Shown here piece by piece: positions 1-10,647 of a DNA stretch of 64,000 nt. The position numbers were made by a program, and so were the translations under genes. The notes beneath the pieces were generated by a model. The model had not been told where the DNA came from and did no database searches. It worked only from the letters and a program-made list of their open reading frames with translations. Numbering within the stretch: position 1 is the first letter of the stretch; each line of letters opens with the position of its first letter. The DNA is from Notamacropus eugenii (Eukaryota > Chordata > Mammalia > Diprotodontia > Macropodidae), in the NCBI RefSeq assembly GCF_028372415.1, contig NC_092879.1, positions 62,932,238-62,996,237 of the forward strand, read 5' to 3'.

Positions 1-1885
1 CTACTGTGAAAGTGGGAAACAACGAGGACATGGAAGCTAGGGGGACGTGAATGTGATCACCTACACATTCCTTGGCCTAGGGGAAAGAGGACCCTAATGC
101 CTTTTACACTATCGACCCTTCACAGGTATCTACCTGAAAGTAGGCCTGGTATGCTAAATGACCATTGTATCATCAGCCAGTGGGGTCCAATCAATTAACA
201 GGAGAAGTCCTTCAGAGTCCTTAGAGTCCAAGCCCTTTATGTGACTTTAAATGAAAGTGAGTCCTAGAGAGCTGCAAAGACAAGTGTAAGCTCCCTCTGA
301 AGCAATTAAGATGAAAAATATCAAGGCATTCTATGGCTTTACATGCAGACCCCTAATGTGAGGGTGGGGGAAAATGTGGACAAGGGAGCTACAGGGATCT
401 GAGTGTGATCACCTCCATGTTCCTAGGCCTACAGCAAAGAGGACCTTAAGAGCATTTACAATGCAGACCCTTATATGCATCCTTCCTGACAACTGAGGCG
501 TAAAGAGCAGAATTGCAAGTGTATATGCACCCAGAACAGTCAGAGGACAGAAAGTGACAAGCCTTTGAGAGTCTTCAGAATGCAAGCCCTTTATGTGACT
601 GAAGGAAACTGAGTCCTGGAAAGCTGCATAGCTCACTGTAGAATCACTAACAAGATCCTAGGATTTAAAATATCAAGACCTCCAAAGGTTTCAAAGCCAC
701 ACCCAGTGTGAGACTCTAAGTGAAACAGACACCAAGGGACCTGTAAGTAATCATCCACATGCAATGTCCTAGACCGAGAGGTCACAAGGCATTAAGAGAA
801 TTTACACTCCAAACCCCTCCCAGATATCTACCTGAAAGTGAGGCCTGGTGAGCCAAAAGACCATTGTATGTTAGCCAGAAGTATCCAAGGAATAAACATC
901 ACTAGTCCTTCAAAGGCCTTAGAGTCAAAGGATTTCTTGTGTCTCTAAAGGAAACTGAGTCCTCAAGGGTTGGATAAAAAAGTATAAGATCTCTCCCAAG
1001 CTCCTAGGATGAGAATTATCAAGGCATTCAATGGCTTTAGAATCAGACCATATACTATGACAGCGGGAAACAATGAGGATAAGGATTAGGGAAACAGAAT
1101 GGGAACCCCTACAGGTTCCTTGGCCTAGAGGAAAGAGGACCTTAGTGGAATTTAAAACTCCAGACCCCTCTCGGGTATCAACCTGAAAAGGAGGCCTGGT
1201 GAGCTAAATGATCATTGTATGATCAGTCAGTAGAGTCCAATTATTAAACAGGACTACTCCTTCAAAGTCCTTAGAGTCCAAGCCCTTCATGTGACTCTAA
1301 AGGATACTGAGTCCTAGACAGATGGAAAGACAAGGGTAAGATCCCTCCCAAGCTACTAAAATGAAAAATATCAAGGCATTCAATGGTTTTAGATGCAGAC
1401 CCCCTCCTGTGAGTGTAGAGGAAAATGTGGACAAGGAAGCTGGAGGGATCTGAATGTGATCACCTACAGGTTCCTAGGCATACAGCAAAGAGGACCTTAA
1501 GGGCATTTACACTAGGGTCCCTCCTTGGACTCTGCCTGAAACTGAAGCCTAGAGAGCAGAATGATCTCTGTACCTGTACCCACAAGTGTCCAAGGACAAA
1601 AAGTGACACATCTTTCAGAGTTCTCAGAATCCAAACACTTTATGTGACTTGAAAGGAAACTGAGTCCTAGAATGGTGGATAGCCCAGTGTAAGATCACTA
1701 ACAATATCCTAGGATTAAAAATGTCAAGACTTTCAAAATCTTTTGAACCAGAACCCTGCTGTGAGTGCAGGAGAAACCTGTGTGGGGAGCTTCAGGGACC
1801 TGTATATGATCATCATCATGTTCCAAGACCTAGAGGTAACAAGACCTTTAGAGCTCTTACACTTCAGAGCCCTCACCCCCTTCAA
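1..1885. repeat. Diverged tandem repeat, ~350-bp unit, three-unit higher-order period
   Basis: A recognisable block (roughly 'gtgatcacctac..gttcctaggcc' followed by an 'aaagaggacctta' motif) recurs near 52, 404, 750, 1100, 1454 and 1805, so the unit is about 350 bp. Units three apart are clearly the most alike: 52 with 1100, 404 with 1454 (both have 'cagcaaagagg', 'agagcagaat' and 'gatcactaacaa'), and 750 with 1805. This gives a higher-order period of about 1050 bp. The array is cut by the left edge of the window and fades out near 1885. The short ORFs in it do not persist from unit to unit, so I read it as non-coding satellite-like DNA. I do not recognise the family. Confidence 0.85.
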
Positions 1886-2630
1886 TGTGTTCTTGCTCCC
1901 CCACTCTTGTGGATTTGAATGTCCAGAATACTGAAGATATTTTAGCATCTCCCTAATAATCCAACTACCCATACCCTTATATCAGAGGCAGTCAACAAGA
2001 CTTCAGTACCACAAATCTGTTAAGGAATGATATTTATTTCACCTGGGTACCTCGATCATTTGTGCCCACTAGAGTCCCTTGGAAAACTCAAACACCATAA
2101 AATACACACACAGTTCTGCTAAATAGAAATACAGTGGCATTTAATGGAAACCACTAAAGCACATGGATCAATTATCAGGGGAAATTCCTTACTCCATCCA
2201 AATGTATAAATCTATGAAAAATAGCTCCTGCATAATGAATAAAGAATTCTTACCAGAAACCCCAAAGATATGATATTTCTAAAAGGCTGACGGTGATAGT
2301 TTGCCAGTTAATACCTGTCTCCAACCTCTTGCAGGCTTTCATTAAGCCACAATAAAGGAGGGAGAAAAGCCAAGTAGAAGTCTGCCACTTCACCTACTGG
2401 AAAGAGAAGAGGATTTCAAATGCAGTTATGGAGAACCTTAGGCTTGTGTTGCTTAGCCCCACCTACTAGTCAGTTCACATGCTCCTAGCCATGATATTTC
2501 TTCTCCCCTGAGCATTAGGGCCATTCTGCATTCCAAGCACTGCCAGATATGACAGGCTTTGGAGGTATCACTCTCCCTTAAGCAGAAAGGTAGAGTTGAG
2601 TAGCCTGAGTTAATCCAGAGAAATAGGGTA
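1886..2630. other. Unassigned intergenic sequence
   Basis: No SINE, LINE or coding signal is recognised. Overall AT-rich with no long ORF. It follows directly on the decayed end of the tandem array. Confidence 0.5.
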
Positions 2631-2635
2631 GTACA

Positions 2636-2775
2636 GAGGTGGGGCCCCTTGACTGAATCCAAACTTTATAGAACAAATTCTCTTAATAAAAGGATTTGTT
2701 CTGTAAGACTTGGACTCAGTCAAAAGGCTGAACCCAAGGACCTAGGGCCACCTCTGGTAGGGTCTCAGACCCAGG
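2636..2775. mobile_element. hAT-type palindromic MITE, partial copy
   Basis: Contains the diagnostic centre 'ccttgactgaatccaaact' .. 'ttaataaaaggatttgttct' .. 'cttggactcagtcaaaagg', which also occurs in the complete copy at 55606-55810 and the half copy at 41030-41152. The two arms are inverted repeats of each other. The outer ends are eroded here. Confidence 0.7.
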
Positions 2776-2778
2776 GGG

Positions 2779-3625
2779 CATCAGAAGCAAGGATAAGTTC
2801 CTTGGCAGAGAGTTAGGGTAGCAGGTACTGCATCCAGCAGCAAGAATGACCTTGATACTAGTTTCTTCCTCAGGGTCATAACTAGCATCAGAGCATGAGT
2901 AGGACTGAGGCTATTGAGAGTTAGGCATGCCTGACTGGAGAAAAGCGAGGAGGAAGAAGGCAAGCCAGGCAGTCCTTCAGTACTATGTACACACAAGATG
3001 AAATCTGACCTCTAGGAGAGCCATGAGTGCAATACGTTATGAGTGACTTTCTACTGTACTTCAAGTGATGGCAAAACACTGAATACATTTCAATAATAAC
3101 TCTCCATGTAAAATTCCCCCAAACGATGAATGAGGTGCAAAGGCAACTTCCTAAAGGGCGTCTGTTTTCGAAATGTTCCTGTTCTGCCCTCCAAGTAAAT
3201 GAAGCATTCACAAATATGCACTTGTATTTGTATAGTTGCGTGAACATAAATATCAGCAAGGTGAGACTGGAAAATAACAATTGCATCTCCAATAATCTCC
3301 CAAATGCCGCATTTAATTTATTTGTGATTTGTGGAAATAAATACAGACTTTGCAGCGTCCACAGGTACTCAAGAAATGGGCAATGTATAGAATGGAAAGA
3401 GTCCCCCTTGTGGCTAGTTGCTGCTGTCTATGAGACAGCTATGGTTGGGGGTCAGGTTTGTTGTTCTAGAACCAGAATCAACAGATCTAGAACCAATACA
3501 GTCCCCAAAGGTTAGCAGCTTGCTGCCAAAGGCCAATATCTGCTCCACTGAACTCCATAGGGCCTTCCTTAAAGCAATTAAGAGACCAGTTTCCCCCATG
3601 AGGACCAAAAGACCTGTTTCCCAAA
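2779..3625. other. Unassigned sequence; possible conserved island at 3100-3390
   Basis: No repeat family recognised. The part around 3100-3390 is complex, non-repetitive and retains several CpGs ('aaacgatg', 'gggcgtctg', 'ttttcgaaat', 'gttgcgtg'), unlike the CpG-poor repeats around it. That is compatible with a conserved non-coding element but cannot be shown from one genome. ORFs here are short and do not resemble any family I know. Confidence 0.35.
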
Positions 3626-3631
3626 ATACTC

Positions 3632-3790
3632 AGATTCATAGATTTACAGTTGAAAGAGACCATTGGGGACTTCCTTCTTATCCAGCCCTTACATTTCACA
3701 GATAGGAACTGAGGCTCAGAGAGATGATATACAGTGGAAGGACCCTGGTCCTCTGAATCCAGATCCAACACTTTCAGGGAACTGATTTGA
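3632..3790 (-). repeat. MIR/CORE-SINE
   Basis: Reads as the complement of a tRNA-derived SINE: 'cccttacatttcacagatagg', 'aactgaggctcagagag' and 'ggtcctctgaatccagatcc' are the reverse of the usual core and B-box side. Confidence 0.75.
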
Positions 3791-3879
3791 ACTGCAGTGC
3801 ACTGGGAGAACATGGCTCCACCTAACTCTTGATCTGCTTCAGGGTCACATTAGTCAGTCAAATGTCACAGCAGAACAAG

Positions 3880-4135
3880 CTCTGGATTTCAAGTCTACAA
3901 ATCAGGGTTTTACTTTCCCCTTGAGCACCTAGGAACTATACGACCCCTACGTGAGTCATCACACTACTTTGTGACTCAGTTTTCTCATCTGTAAAACAGA
4001 CATAATCATAACTGTTATACCTATTTCACAGAGCTGTTGTGAGGACTAAAAGAGATTTTATATATATGTATATAACACTTTGCAAACCTTAAAACACTTT
4101 TCATATGAATGTCAGCTGTCATTATTCCTATTCTA
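3880..4135 (+). repeat. MIR/CORE-SINE with long 3' tail
   Basis: Carries the core 'ttttctcatctgtaaaacag' followed by the tail 'cacagagctgttgtgaggac' and 'ctttgcaaaccttaaa', ending in the 'gtcagctgtcattatt' motif seen at the ends of several other copies in this window. Confidence 0.8.
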
Positions 4136-4159
4136 ATATGAGAACTAGCACACAGATGA

Positions 4160-4343
4160 CCTAAAGCAGAGGCTCATAATTAGGGGTCCATGAACTTGGA
4201 TGGGAAAAATTACAACTCAATATAATTGATTTCCTTCATAAGCCTATATATTTTATGCATTTAGAAACATCATTCTGAGGAGTTCTTAGGTTTCACCAGA
4301 GCACCAAAAAAGTCCATGACATAAAACAGATGAAGAACCTCTT
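4160..4343 (+). mobile_element. hAT-type MITE
   Basis: Starts 'cagaggctcataattagggg' and ends with a near-inverted 'gaagaacctctt'. Internal motifs ('ttttatgcatttagaaacat', 'attctgaggagttcttaggt') recur in the copy at 36908-37215. Short inverted ends, no coding capacity and length near 185 bp fit a non-autonomous hAT element. I am not certain of the subfamily. Confidence 0.65.
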
Positions 4344-4437
4344 ATCTGAAGTAATGCCCCATAAAGAGATTAGCATATTAAGAAGGCAAATTCTATGCCT
4401 GGACAGTTGGCAACAAAACACTGTTGTTAAAGTAAAG

Positions 4438-4642
4438 GATGTAGAGCATGATACATTTAGAATTGGAAGAGGCTTCAGGATCACTTACGCCAACTTCTTC
4501 AATTTTACAGTGGAAACTGAGGCCTAGAAAAAGAGAAGAGACCTGACCAACGTCATAGAAGTAGTCAATGGTAGAGTTAAGATTTGAGCCCAGGTCCTTG
4601 GACTCTAAATCTAGTGCTTGTCCACCGTGCTTCAGTAACTGT
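4438..4642 (-). repeat. MIR/CORE-SINE
   Basis: Antisense core 'caattttacagtggaaactg', then 'gatttgagcccaggtccttg' (complement of the B-box region) and 'ctctaaatctagtgcttgtc', the complement of the tRNA-like head. Confidence 0.8.
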
Positions 4643-4859
4643 ATCCTGGGCTTGAGACGTTTGCTGCATATCATTTTAACTATAATCTCTATGAAAAGCC
4701 TAGTATTCTCCAAACAAAAAATTTGTAACATCCTTCAAGTGGGGAAATGCAATTTTGTGGACAACTTTTGGGACCCATTTAGGGCAAGTGAGAGAGAGCA
4801 GGAACTTCAACCCTTTGTTCTGTTTATTGAGTTAATACTATAGCACACATATAGCTCTT

Positions 4860-5035
4860 TCCTTGTAGCAGCTGTGGGAGGTATGGAGTGCAAGAAGCAA
4901 GACCGTTGTTTCATAGATCAGGAAACCAGACAGAATTACTAGCTTCTCCCATGGTCACAGAGCTAACAAGTGACTGAACCAAAATTCAGACTCAGGTCTC
5001 CTGATGCTGAATGCAGTGAGGGCTCTTTCTGTTAC
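4860..5035 (-). repeat. MIR/CORE-SINE, diverged
   Basis: Shows 'ggtcacagagctaacaagtg', 'attcagactcaggtctcctg' and a degraded head 'ggctctttctgttac', in the order expected for an antisense copy. Confidence 0.65.
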
Positions 5036-5149
5036 ATGTTATATCCTGATATTTGATGGGCAAATCCCGAATGTCCTAAGCTTCCAAAATTTATCCGCAC
5101 CACACTGAAAGATGAGCTGCATTAAGCTGTCCTGTACTTAGAACTTGTC

Positions 5150-5362
5150 AGGCATTGAAGATTCCAAGGTCATCCACCACATCCCAGGCCATTGACAATA
5201 GTCTTGATTCTTGTCTTACCATTGGACTTTGATGACTCTAGAAAAAGTGAGGCTGATGACTATGCAGCTCTGCCTCACTTAAATCCAATTCACTCTCAAG
5301 TCAAGACATCATCCCATGATGTCATTGGTCCTCTTTGAAAATGAAGGATGTACAATAACAAC
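5150..5362 (+). mobile_element. RTE-tailed SINE / RTE 3' end
   Basis: Motifs 'ccattggactttgatgactc', 'aaatccaattcactctcaag', 'gacatcatcccatgatgtca' and 'ggtcctctttgaaaatgaag' match the other RTE-tailed copies here (9290-9716, 43148-44135, 59758-60185) and the 3' terminus of the RTE LINE at 45386-47366. It ends in an 'aacaac' simple tail, as RTE-mobilised elements usually do. Confidence 0.75.
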
Positions 5363-6435
5363 ACCTTTCTTACTTCAGTTTCACCCATGCAGTATGTTCA
5401 AAGAAACTAAAGGTCCAGTGCCCTTCTCCTAACTCTAAGAAAAGGCCGAGATGAATTTTGAGACTATACCCCGGTTTACTTAAAATCGATTGGACTGAAG
5501 GCCACAGCTTCATTTACTTATATCACTCTAAATTCTTGCCTCCCATCACCAACTTGTTATTTTAATATTTGCAGTTGATAACTCTCACCTCCAGAAGTGT
5601 TTAGGGGGTTCTGAAAAAAAAAACTTTTTCAAACCATCCCTCAAACCAGTTGAGGATTCTTTAAATGAGCCATTTAGACCTTGACGGTCAAAGACTTGAT
5701 GAATTCTGATTGCACTGTGGCACGTTGGGTACCCACATGATACAGATCAGTGCACATGGAAGGAGCCCCAATCTTTTTGCTGCCTGGTTTTATACATCTG
5801 TGTCTATACCTGTAACTGAAAATGGGACTCGATTAGAAACTCCACTCAATTTCTAGAGAGTATATGTTGTTAAATATAATCTCTTTTCAACCCACCAGTA
5901 TCATGCTGAAAATGGTGTCATTTTCTTCCTTATTCCAATTCAATTCTCTTTGCTCTGAATTCCCCTTTGTTTCAATTTTTCAAACTATGAAATCGTGGCA
6001 TGTTGCTTGATAATGGATTTGCCATTTGCTATTTTCAGGCACAGTTGTAGCTTAACTAAAGCATTCACAGTCAGTAAGCCTAAAAGATACCCTTTGGCAG
6101 CATTGCCATGGGGCGTTGGGATCCTATTCATTTAGAAAGCATATAGTCTTACACCTGACCTCAAATGCCTCTCACTACTAGTAAGAATGATCGTTTGATA
6201 CCAAACAGAAAATAATGTGATCTTCCAGGAAAAAAGGTAGCTTGGAAGGAAGCACCACTCTCAGACTAGATGAGCAAGAAAATCCCATGCGACAGGCAGT
6301 TATCGGCATTCATGTGCAAAGAAATACATGAAATCAACAAAAGTTTCAAATTGCATCTAGGTTTTCTTCACTGACTTGAAATACCAGCAGATTCCAGAGA
6401 AAACTGGTCTCAGAGGCCTGAAAACCATTTCTATT
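5363..6435. other. Unassigned, repeat-poor sequence
   Basis: About 1.1 kb without a recognised repeat or coding signal. It is complex sequence, with a short A run near 5613. A candidate for cross-species conservation testing. Confidence 0.4.
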
Positions 6436-6439
6436 CCGG

Positions 6440-6710
6440 TACTTCAGAGAGGTAGCATGATAGAGGATTGGACCCTGGCTCTGATACCACCTGTATGTGC
6501 CTAGGCAAGTCTCTACACTTCTCCAAACCTCAGTTTTCTTGTTGACATAGAAGATAATAAAGTTATAATCATATAATAATTAATACTATTAAATTATATA
6601 TAATATTAATTTAGAGCAGTGGTGAGCCTTAAATGGGATAAGACAGACAGAGCATTTGGCAAACTTCCAAGTCCTCTAGAAATGTTAGTTATGATTATCA
6701 CTTACAAGAG
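6440..6710 (+). repeat. MIR/CORE-SINE with internal AT expansion
   Basis: Head remnant 'gaggtagcatgatagagg', core 'ccaaacctcagttttcttgt', then a TA-rich expansion (about 6550-6612), then tail 'catttggcaaacttccaag' and 'gttagttatgattatc'. Confidence 0.65.
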
Positions 6711-7390
6711 GAGGGCCTTTAGCAGCTTAGGGACTCCCTCTACCCATATGGATCAGAACCTTTCCATCACCTTTAAGAGCTGTAGAGAGCAAAGAATTCA
6801 TTCCTCTGTGGATATTCTGGGAATGCACACCTAGATCCATTCTCAGTTGAAAAATGCCAAAGCCTTTGAGAAGTTAGGATCACCTCCATACCCCCAAAAG
6901 GCAGCAGAGGACTTGAGTGGAGAAAAATGGTTTGTGACCACTTGAAATGATAAATGAATGATGGGAAGGGGGTAGGGGTAATGTAAAGACTTTGCCATAA
7001 AAACTTACAACTTGCTTCCAAAGACACAATAAATGTACATGAAGCAGCTCATCATATGAAAGTGTAGAATAACATAGAGTCAAATAAAAGCATACGGAAT
7101 GATCAGAGAATCTTTAATGACAAAAGACTTCTTAGAGGAAATGAGCCTTGGCCTGAGTCCAGGAGGATGGTATGAATTGGCAGAGACCATAGAGACTAGG
7201 GGCAAGACAGGAGAGGAAGATTACCAGAGCAAAAGCTATGTGTACAACAAACAAACAGCACATTGTGGAAGTTAGGAGAAGACCTGCTTGCCTAGAGATC
7301 AAGTAGCATTTAGGGTTAGAGAGGGAAATAGCCTACTATGTTTTATGGTGATCCTGTTTACCTGAGTAAAATGTAAAGGATCTCAACCTC
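6711..7390. other. Unassigned sequence
   Basis: No confident family. The part from about 7090 to 7340 ('gaggaaatgagccttggcct', 'gagtccaggaggatgg') loosely resembles the dispersed repeat at 9888-10205, but the match is weak. Confidence 0.35.
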
Positions 7391-7392
7391 AA

Positions 7393-7605
7393 AGTTCTTT
7401 TAGGATCATGCTTTTAGATTTGGAAAGGGCCTACAAGGCCATCAAGTCCAAACTTCTCATTTTTACAGAGGAGGAAAGCAAGGTACAGAGATATTTTGCC
7501 TGCCCAAGATCACAAAGGTCAGAAGTAAGTACAGCTGAGATTCCAAAGCAGCTCCTGGACCCAGATCCAGAATTCTTTCTGATATAACATTCTGCCTTTC
7601 CTGAC
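7393..7605 (-). repeat. MIR/CORE-SINE
   Basis: 'gatttggaaagggcctacaa', 'catttttacagaggagg', 'tgcccaagatcacaaagg' and 'gacccagatccagaattc' in antisense order. Confidence 0.75.
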
Positions 7606-7637
7606 CTTTAACCCCACCAATGAACTCCAGGTAATAT

Positions 7638-7965
7638 AGTATGTTTGAGCTTTACAAAATGACTTACAAAGATCATCTCATTTAAGCTTCATAACACCCC
7701 TGAGGAGGGTACTACAGTTGTTATCCCCATTTTACAGATGAGAAAATCAATGCTCCAACAGAGTAAATGATTAACCCCAGGGTTAACCACTGTCACAGGC
7801 TGGAGGTTTGGAATACAGTTCTCTCTAGTCTGTAAGTCCAGCATTTTCTCTGCTGTACCCCACTTCCTTGCAATGGTCACACAGAGAGCATAAGAACTCA
7901 AATTCAGGACTTTTCTGATACTAGTACTCTTTCCAGATGCTATGCAGCTTCTCAGATAGGCCACA
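7638..7965 (-). repeat. Two abutting antisense MIR/CORE-SINE segments
   Basis: First segment: tail 'acttacaaagatcatctcat', 'taacacccctgaggagggta', core 'ccccattttacagatgagaa' and end 'gtaagtccagcattttctct'. A second truncated segment follows at once ('ggtcacacagagagcataag', 'gaactcaaattcaggac', 'ctctttccagatgctatgc'). Confidence 0.75.
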
Positions 7966-9105
7966 TCCTCAGAATTAGGGTGATGATATGTTTTCCTCTT
8001 CTTGTCTCTCCATGGAACTTTTTAATTAGTCAGAAGCTTTTAGAAGTCTCTGAAACCATAAAATGATGTGTACGCAGGATGCTATGTAATACATGTGAAA
8101 AACATTTCCAGCTGTGAAAAGCTTCCCCAGGGGGCAACCTTGTTTTAAAAGTTGGTTGCTAAGGACAATGCAGCTCCAGGTCAGAGCCAGCATGTAGTGC
8201 TGCTCCAGATGTGTGTGTCAGCAAGTGGAGGATCATGCAGCACCAGATTCCATGCATAAGCTAAGCAAAGTGCTGGGACTAGGCTACATGGGAGCTCCAG
8301 TTGGGCACTGTGGCTCTTATTTTATTTTCCATTTTCTGACTTGCAAAATGAGCCTAAGGACACCATTCTTTGCTGAATTGGGGTGAGGGAGAGATAACTG
8401 AGGAATCCTTCATTTAACTGAGTGGTCACTACCAATGTGCTGAATTCACTCACTTTAGCAAAGATGGAAAAGGAAACTCTGGGACGCGAGAGTGTGGAAA
8501 GTCCCATGTCATCTGCTTTCATTTGCTAGAGCCACAGACCACTTATGTAACTGTGGAAAGCCTATCAGCAGCAGAAATTCTCCTCTGCAGTCATGGAACA
8601 GAAGGAACCAAAGAGATTGAAAATAGCCCAGATGAGAGACAGGACAAAGAGAGCTGCCTTGCTGCAAGTGAAGGGGGCCTGCAAGAAAGTGATGGACGCT
8701 GGGCTCCAAGAGGAATGAGCTCTCCCAGCTGGCACTATGCAAAAGCAGCTCCTCTCTCTGCTAGGACACAACAATAGGGACGTTTTGTGAGGTTCCTCTG
8801 ATGCCAGAGATGCTTTTGTCAAAACACCTCTATTTCTGATGTACTTCTATTGCTACAAATCCTTGACAAATCTGACAGACATTGGGAAAATGTCACAAGC
8901 TGGCACCAATCCGCCTGTCAGCTGCTTGAGTGGAAAAGCTGAAACAAGCGAACTTGTCATGGGGGCCTGCTCTGGATGGTGTCAACACCACATGGATATG
9001 GGCTACAGTTGCAGTCGGGTCCTCTGAGCATTTTTCCTCACCAGTGTTTCATAACTATTTTTCACCTGGTATCTCAAGCATTTTTTGTAGTTTGAGATCC
9101 TTTAT
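7966..9105. other. Unassigned sequence
   Basis: About 1.1 kb with no recognised repeat. Overlapping short ORFs occur on both strands near 8509-8822. None has a domain or codon pattern I recognise, and none has convincing flanking splice sites, so I do not call a gene. Confidence 0.4.
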
Positions 9106-9107
9106 TT

Positions 9108-9238
9108 TAGATAGAGAGGCAACATGGCACAGTTGCTCTTGAAGTCAGGAGAAGCTGAGTTCATATTCCTTTGATAATCTTTAGCTGCATGACTAGGGGC
9201 AAGCCATTTAATCTCTCTGAGCCTTAAACCCAAATCAC
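9108..9238 (+). repeat. MIR/CORE-SINE, truncated
   Basis: 'agaggcaacatggcacagtt' head, 'gaagtcaggagaagctgag' and 'gccatttaatctctctgagc' in sense order. The 3' part is missing. Confidence 0.7.
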
Positions 9239-9289
9239 TCAGGCTCTCCCTGATTAGCCAACAATAGGTCCCAGCCCAAACCCCATAGA

Positions 9290-9716
9290 GTCATTGTTTG
9301 GGCCCTGATGGCTCAGAGTAAATGTAAATAGCAGCTGTTTCTGTTTTTGCTAGAAATCCTACCAGTCTTCCCCTCCCAGATTGATTTTTTTTTTGACTAG
9401 GTAAAAGAGGCCATTCTTTGCCTCATTTCTTTCCTAGCCTTAACCACTGAATGGGCCTTGCTTCAAAGTGAGACCTGGGAAAGACCTCAGCTTTGAAAGG
9501 CCATGGCCTCCTCCTGCCTTGGGGCCATCTTCAGTCATCCTGATCTATATCTTGCCACTGGGTTCAGATGGCTCTGGAGGAGAAAGTGAGGTTGGTGACC
9601 TTGCACAGCCCTCCCTCCCTCAAATCCAATTCAGTTGCAGTTATAACATCACCTTCCTGACTTCATGGTCTTCTTTAAAAGAAGGATGAAAAGCATCAGA
9701 GACAACTGAGCCTAAG
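9290..9716 (+). mobile_element. RTE-tailed SINE, near full length
   Basis: Starts 'gggccctgatggctcag' with 'agcagctgtttctgtttttg', has a central T-rich stretch followed by 'gactaggtaaaagaggcc', then the RTE-like tail: 'ccactgggttcagatggctc', 'aaatccaattcagttgcag' and 'catggtcttctttaaaagaa'. The same order of segments is present antisense at 43148-44135, which supports one composite family of about 420 bp. RTE LINE machinery is the expected source of mobilisation, because the 3' end matches the RTE LINE at 45386-47366. Confidence 0.75.
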
Positions 9717-9887
9717 GCAATACTCTGTCTACAGCTAATGTTATCAATGAGTTGTGATCTGCCCCATTCAGCTTGGTAGAGGGAGTCCCCATGCTGACTC
9801 ATCACAGGGCCTTGATGTATATGCGTCATAGAGGGACGTCCTGTAATCATACCTCCTTCTAAGGCTGATCCTGAAATGAAACCTGAT

Positions 9888-10205
9888 ATCCAATCTAGCC
9901 CAACAAGTATTTATTGTGTCTCCTCCACGCAAGGCATTGCGCTCTGTTCCAGGAAATAAAGATAAAATAAAACAAATAAAAAGAGCAAAAACAGTCCCTT
10001 TCCTAAAGGAGCTTACTCAGGTAGGAAGTGGTACCTGAACTGAGCCTTAAAGGAAATTAGGGATTTAAAAAGATAGTGGTGAGGAGGAAGTTTGTTCCAA
10101 TAAGGGAGATACCTGGTGCAAAGTCACGGACACAGGAGATGGAATTCTGATTTTAGCAAACGGTAGGTTTGTACATTTGGTTGGAACCTAGAGTATGTGA
10201 AGAGA
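9888..10205 (+). repeat. Dispersed repeat, unnamed
   Basis: Contains 'caagtatttattgtgtctcc', 'cctaaaggagcttactcagg', 'ctgaactgagccttaaagga' and 'gcaaagtcacggacacagg', an arrangement I recognise as recurring in marsupial DNA although I cannot name the family. A shorter related piece lies at about 59571-59720. Confidence 0.5.
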
Positions 10206-10394
10206 AGCAAGGGGGTAGAGATGGACCAAGATCCTCTTGTCAGTCCTCATCCTCTGTCAGCTCTTTGCAACATGAGCCACTGTTCACGTCCTTGTAGATG
10301 TCCTTTAGAGATTAGATGGCCAATATTCCACTCCCATCATAAGCATACAGCCCCATTACCCCTGACAGGGGGGACTGACCTCTCACAGCTTGTT

Positions 10395-10575
10395 TCCTCA
10401 AGACTCCCACCATACCCTCCCCCGCTTTAGGCTGAGAATTTCACCTCCTACTTCACATAAAAGAACTAAGGCCATTCACTGAAAGCTCCCTTTTCTCTCC
10501 TCAACTCACATCGTTCAAATGCTTCACTATCTCCATCACTCCTGATTCTAATGAAGCGGGTGACCTTTGCCAAGG

Positions 10576-10647
<72 letters not shown>

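Noticed and set aside
1425..1652. Repeated short ORFs in the tandem array as a repeat-protein gene
   Set aside because: Reading frames are not kept from unit to unit, and stops occur at different places.
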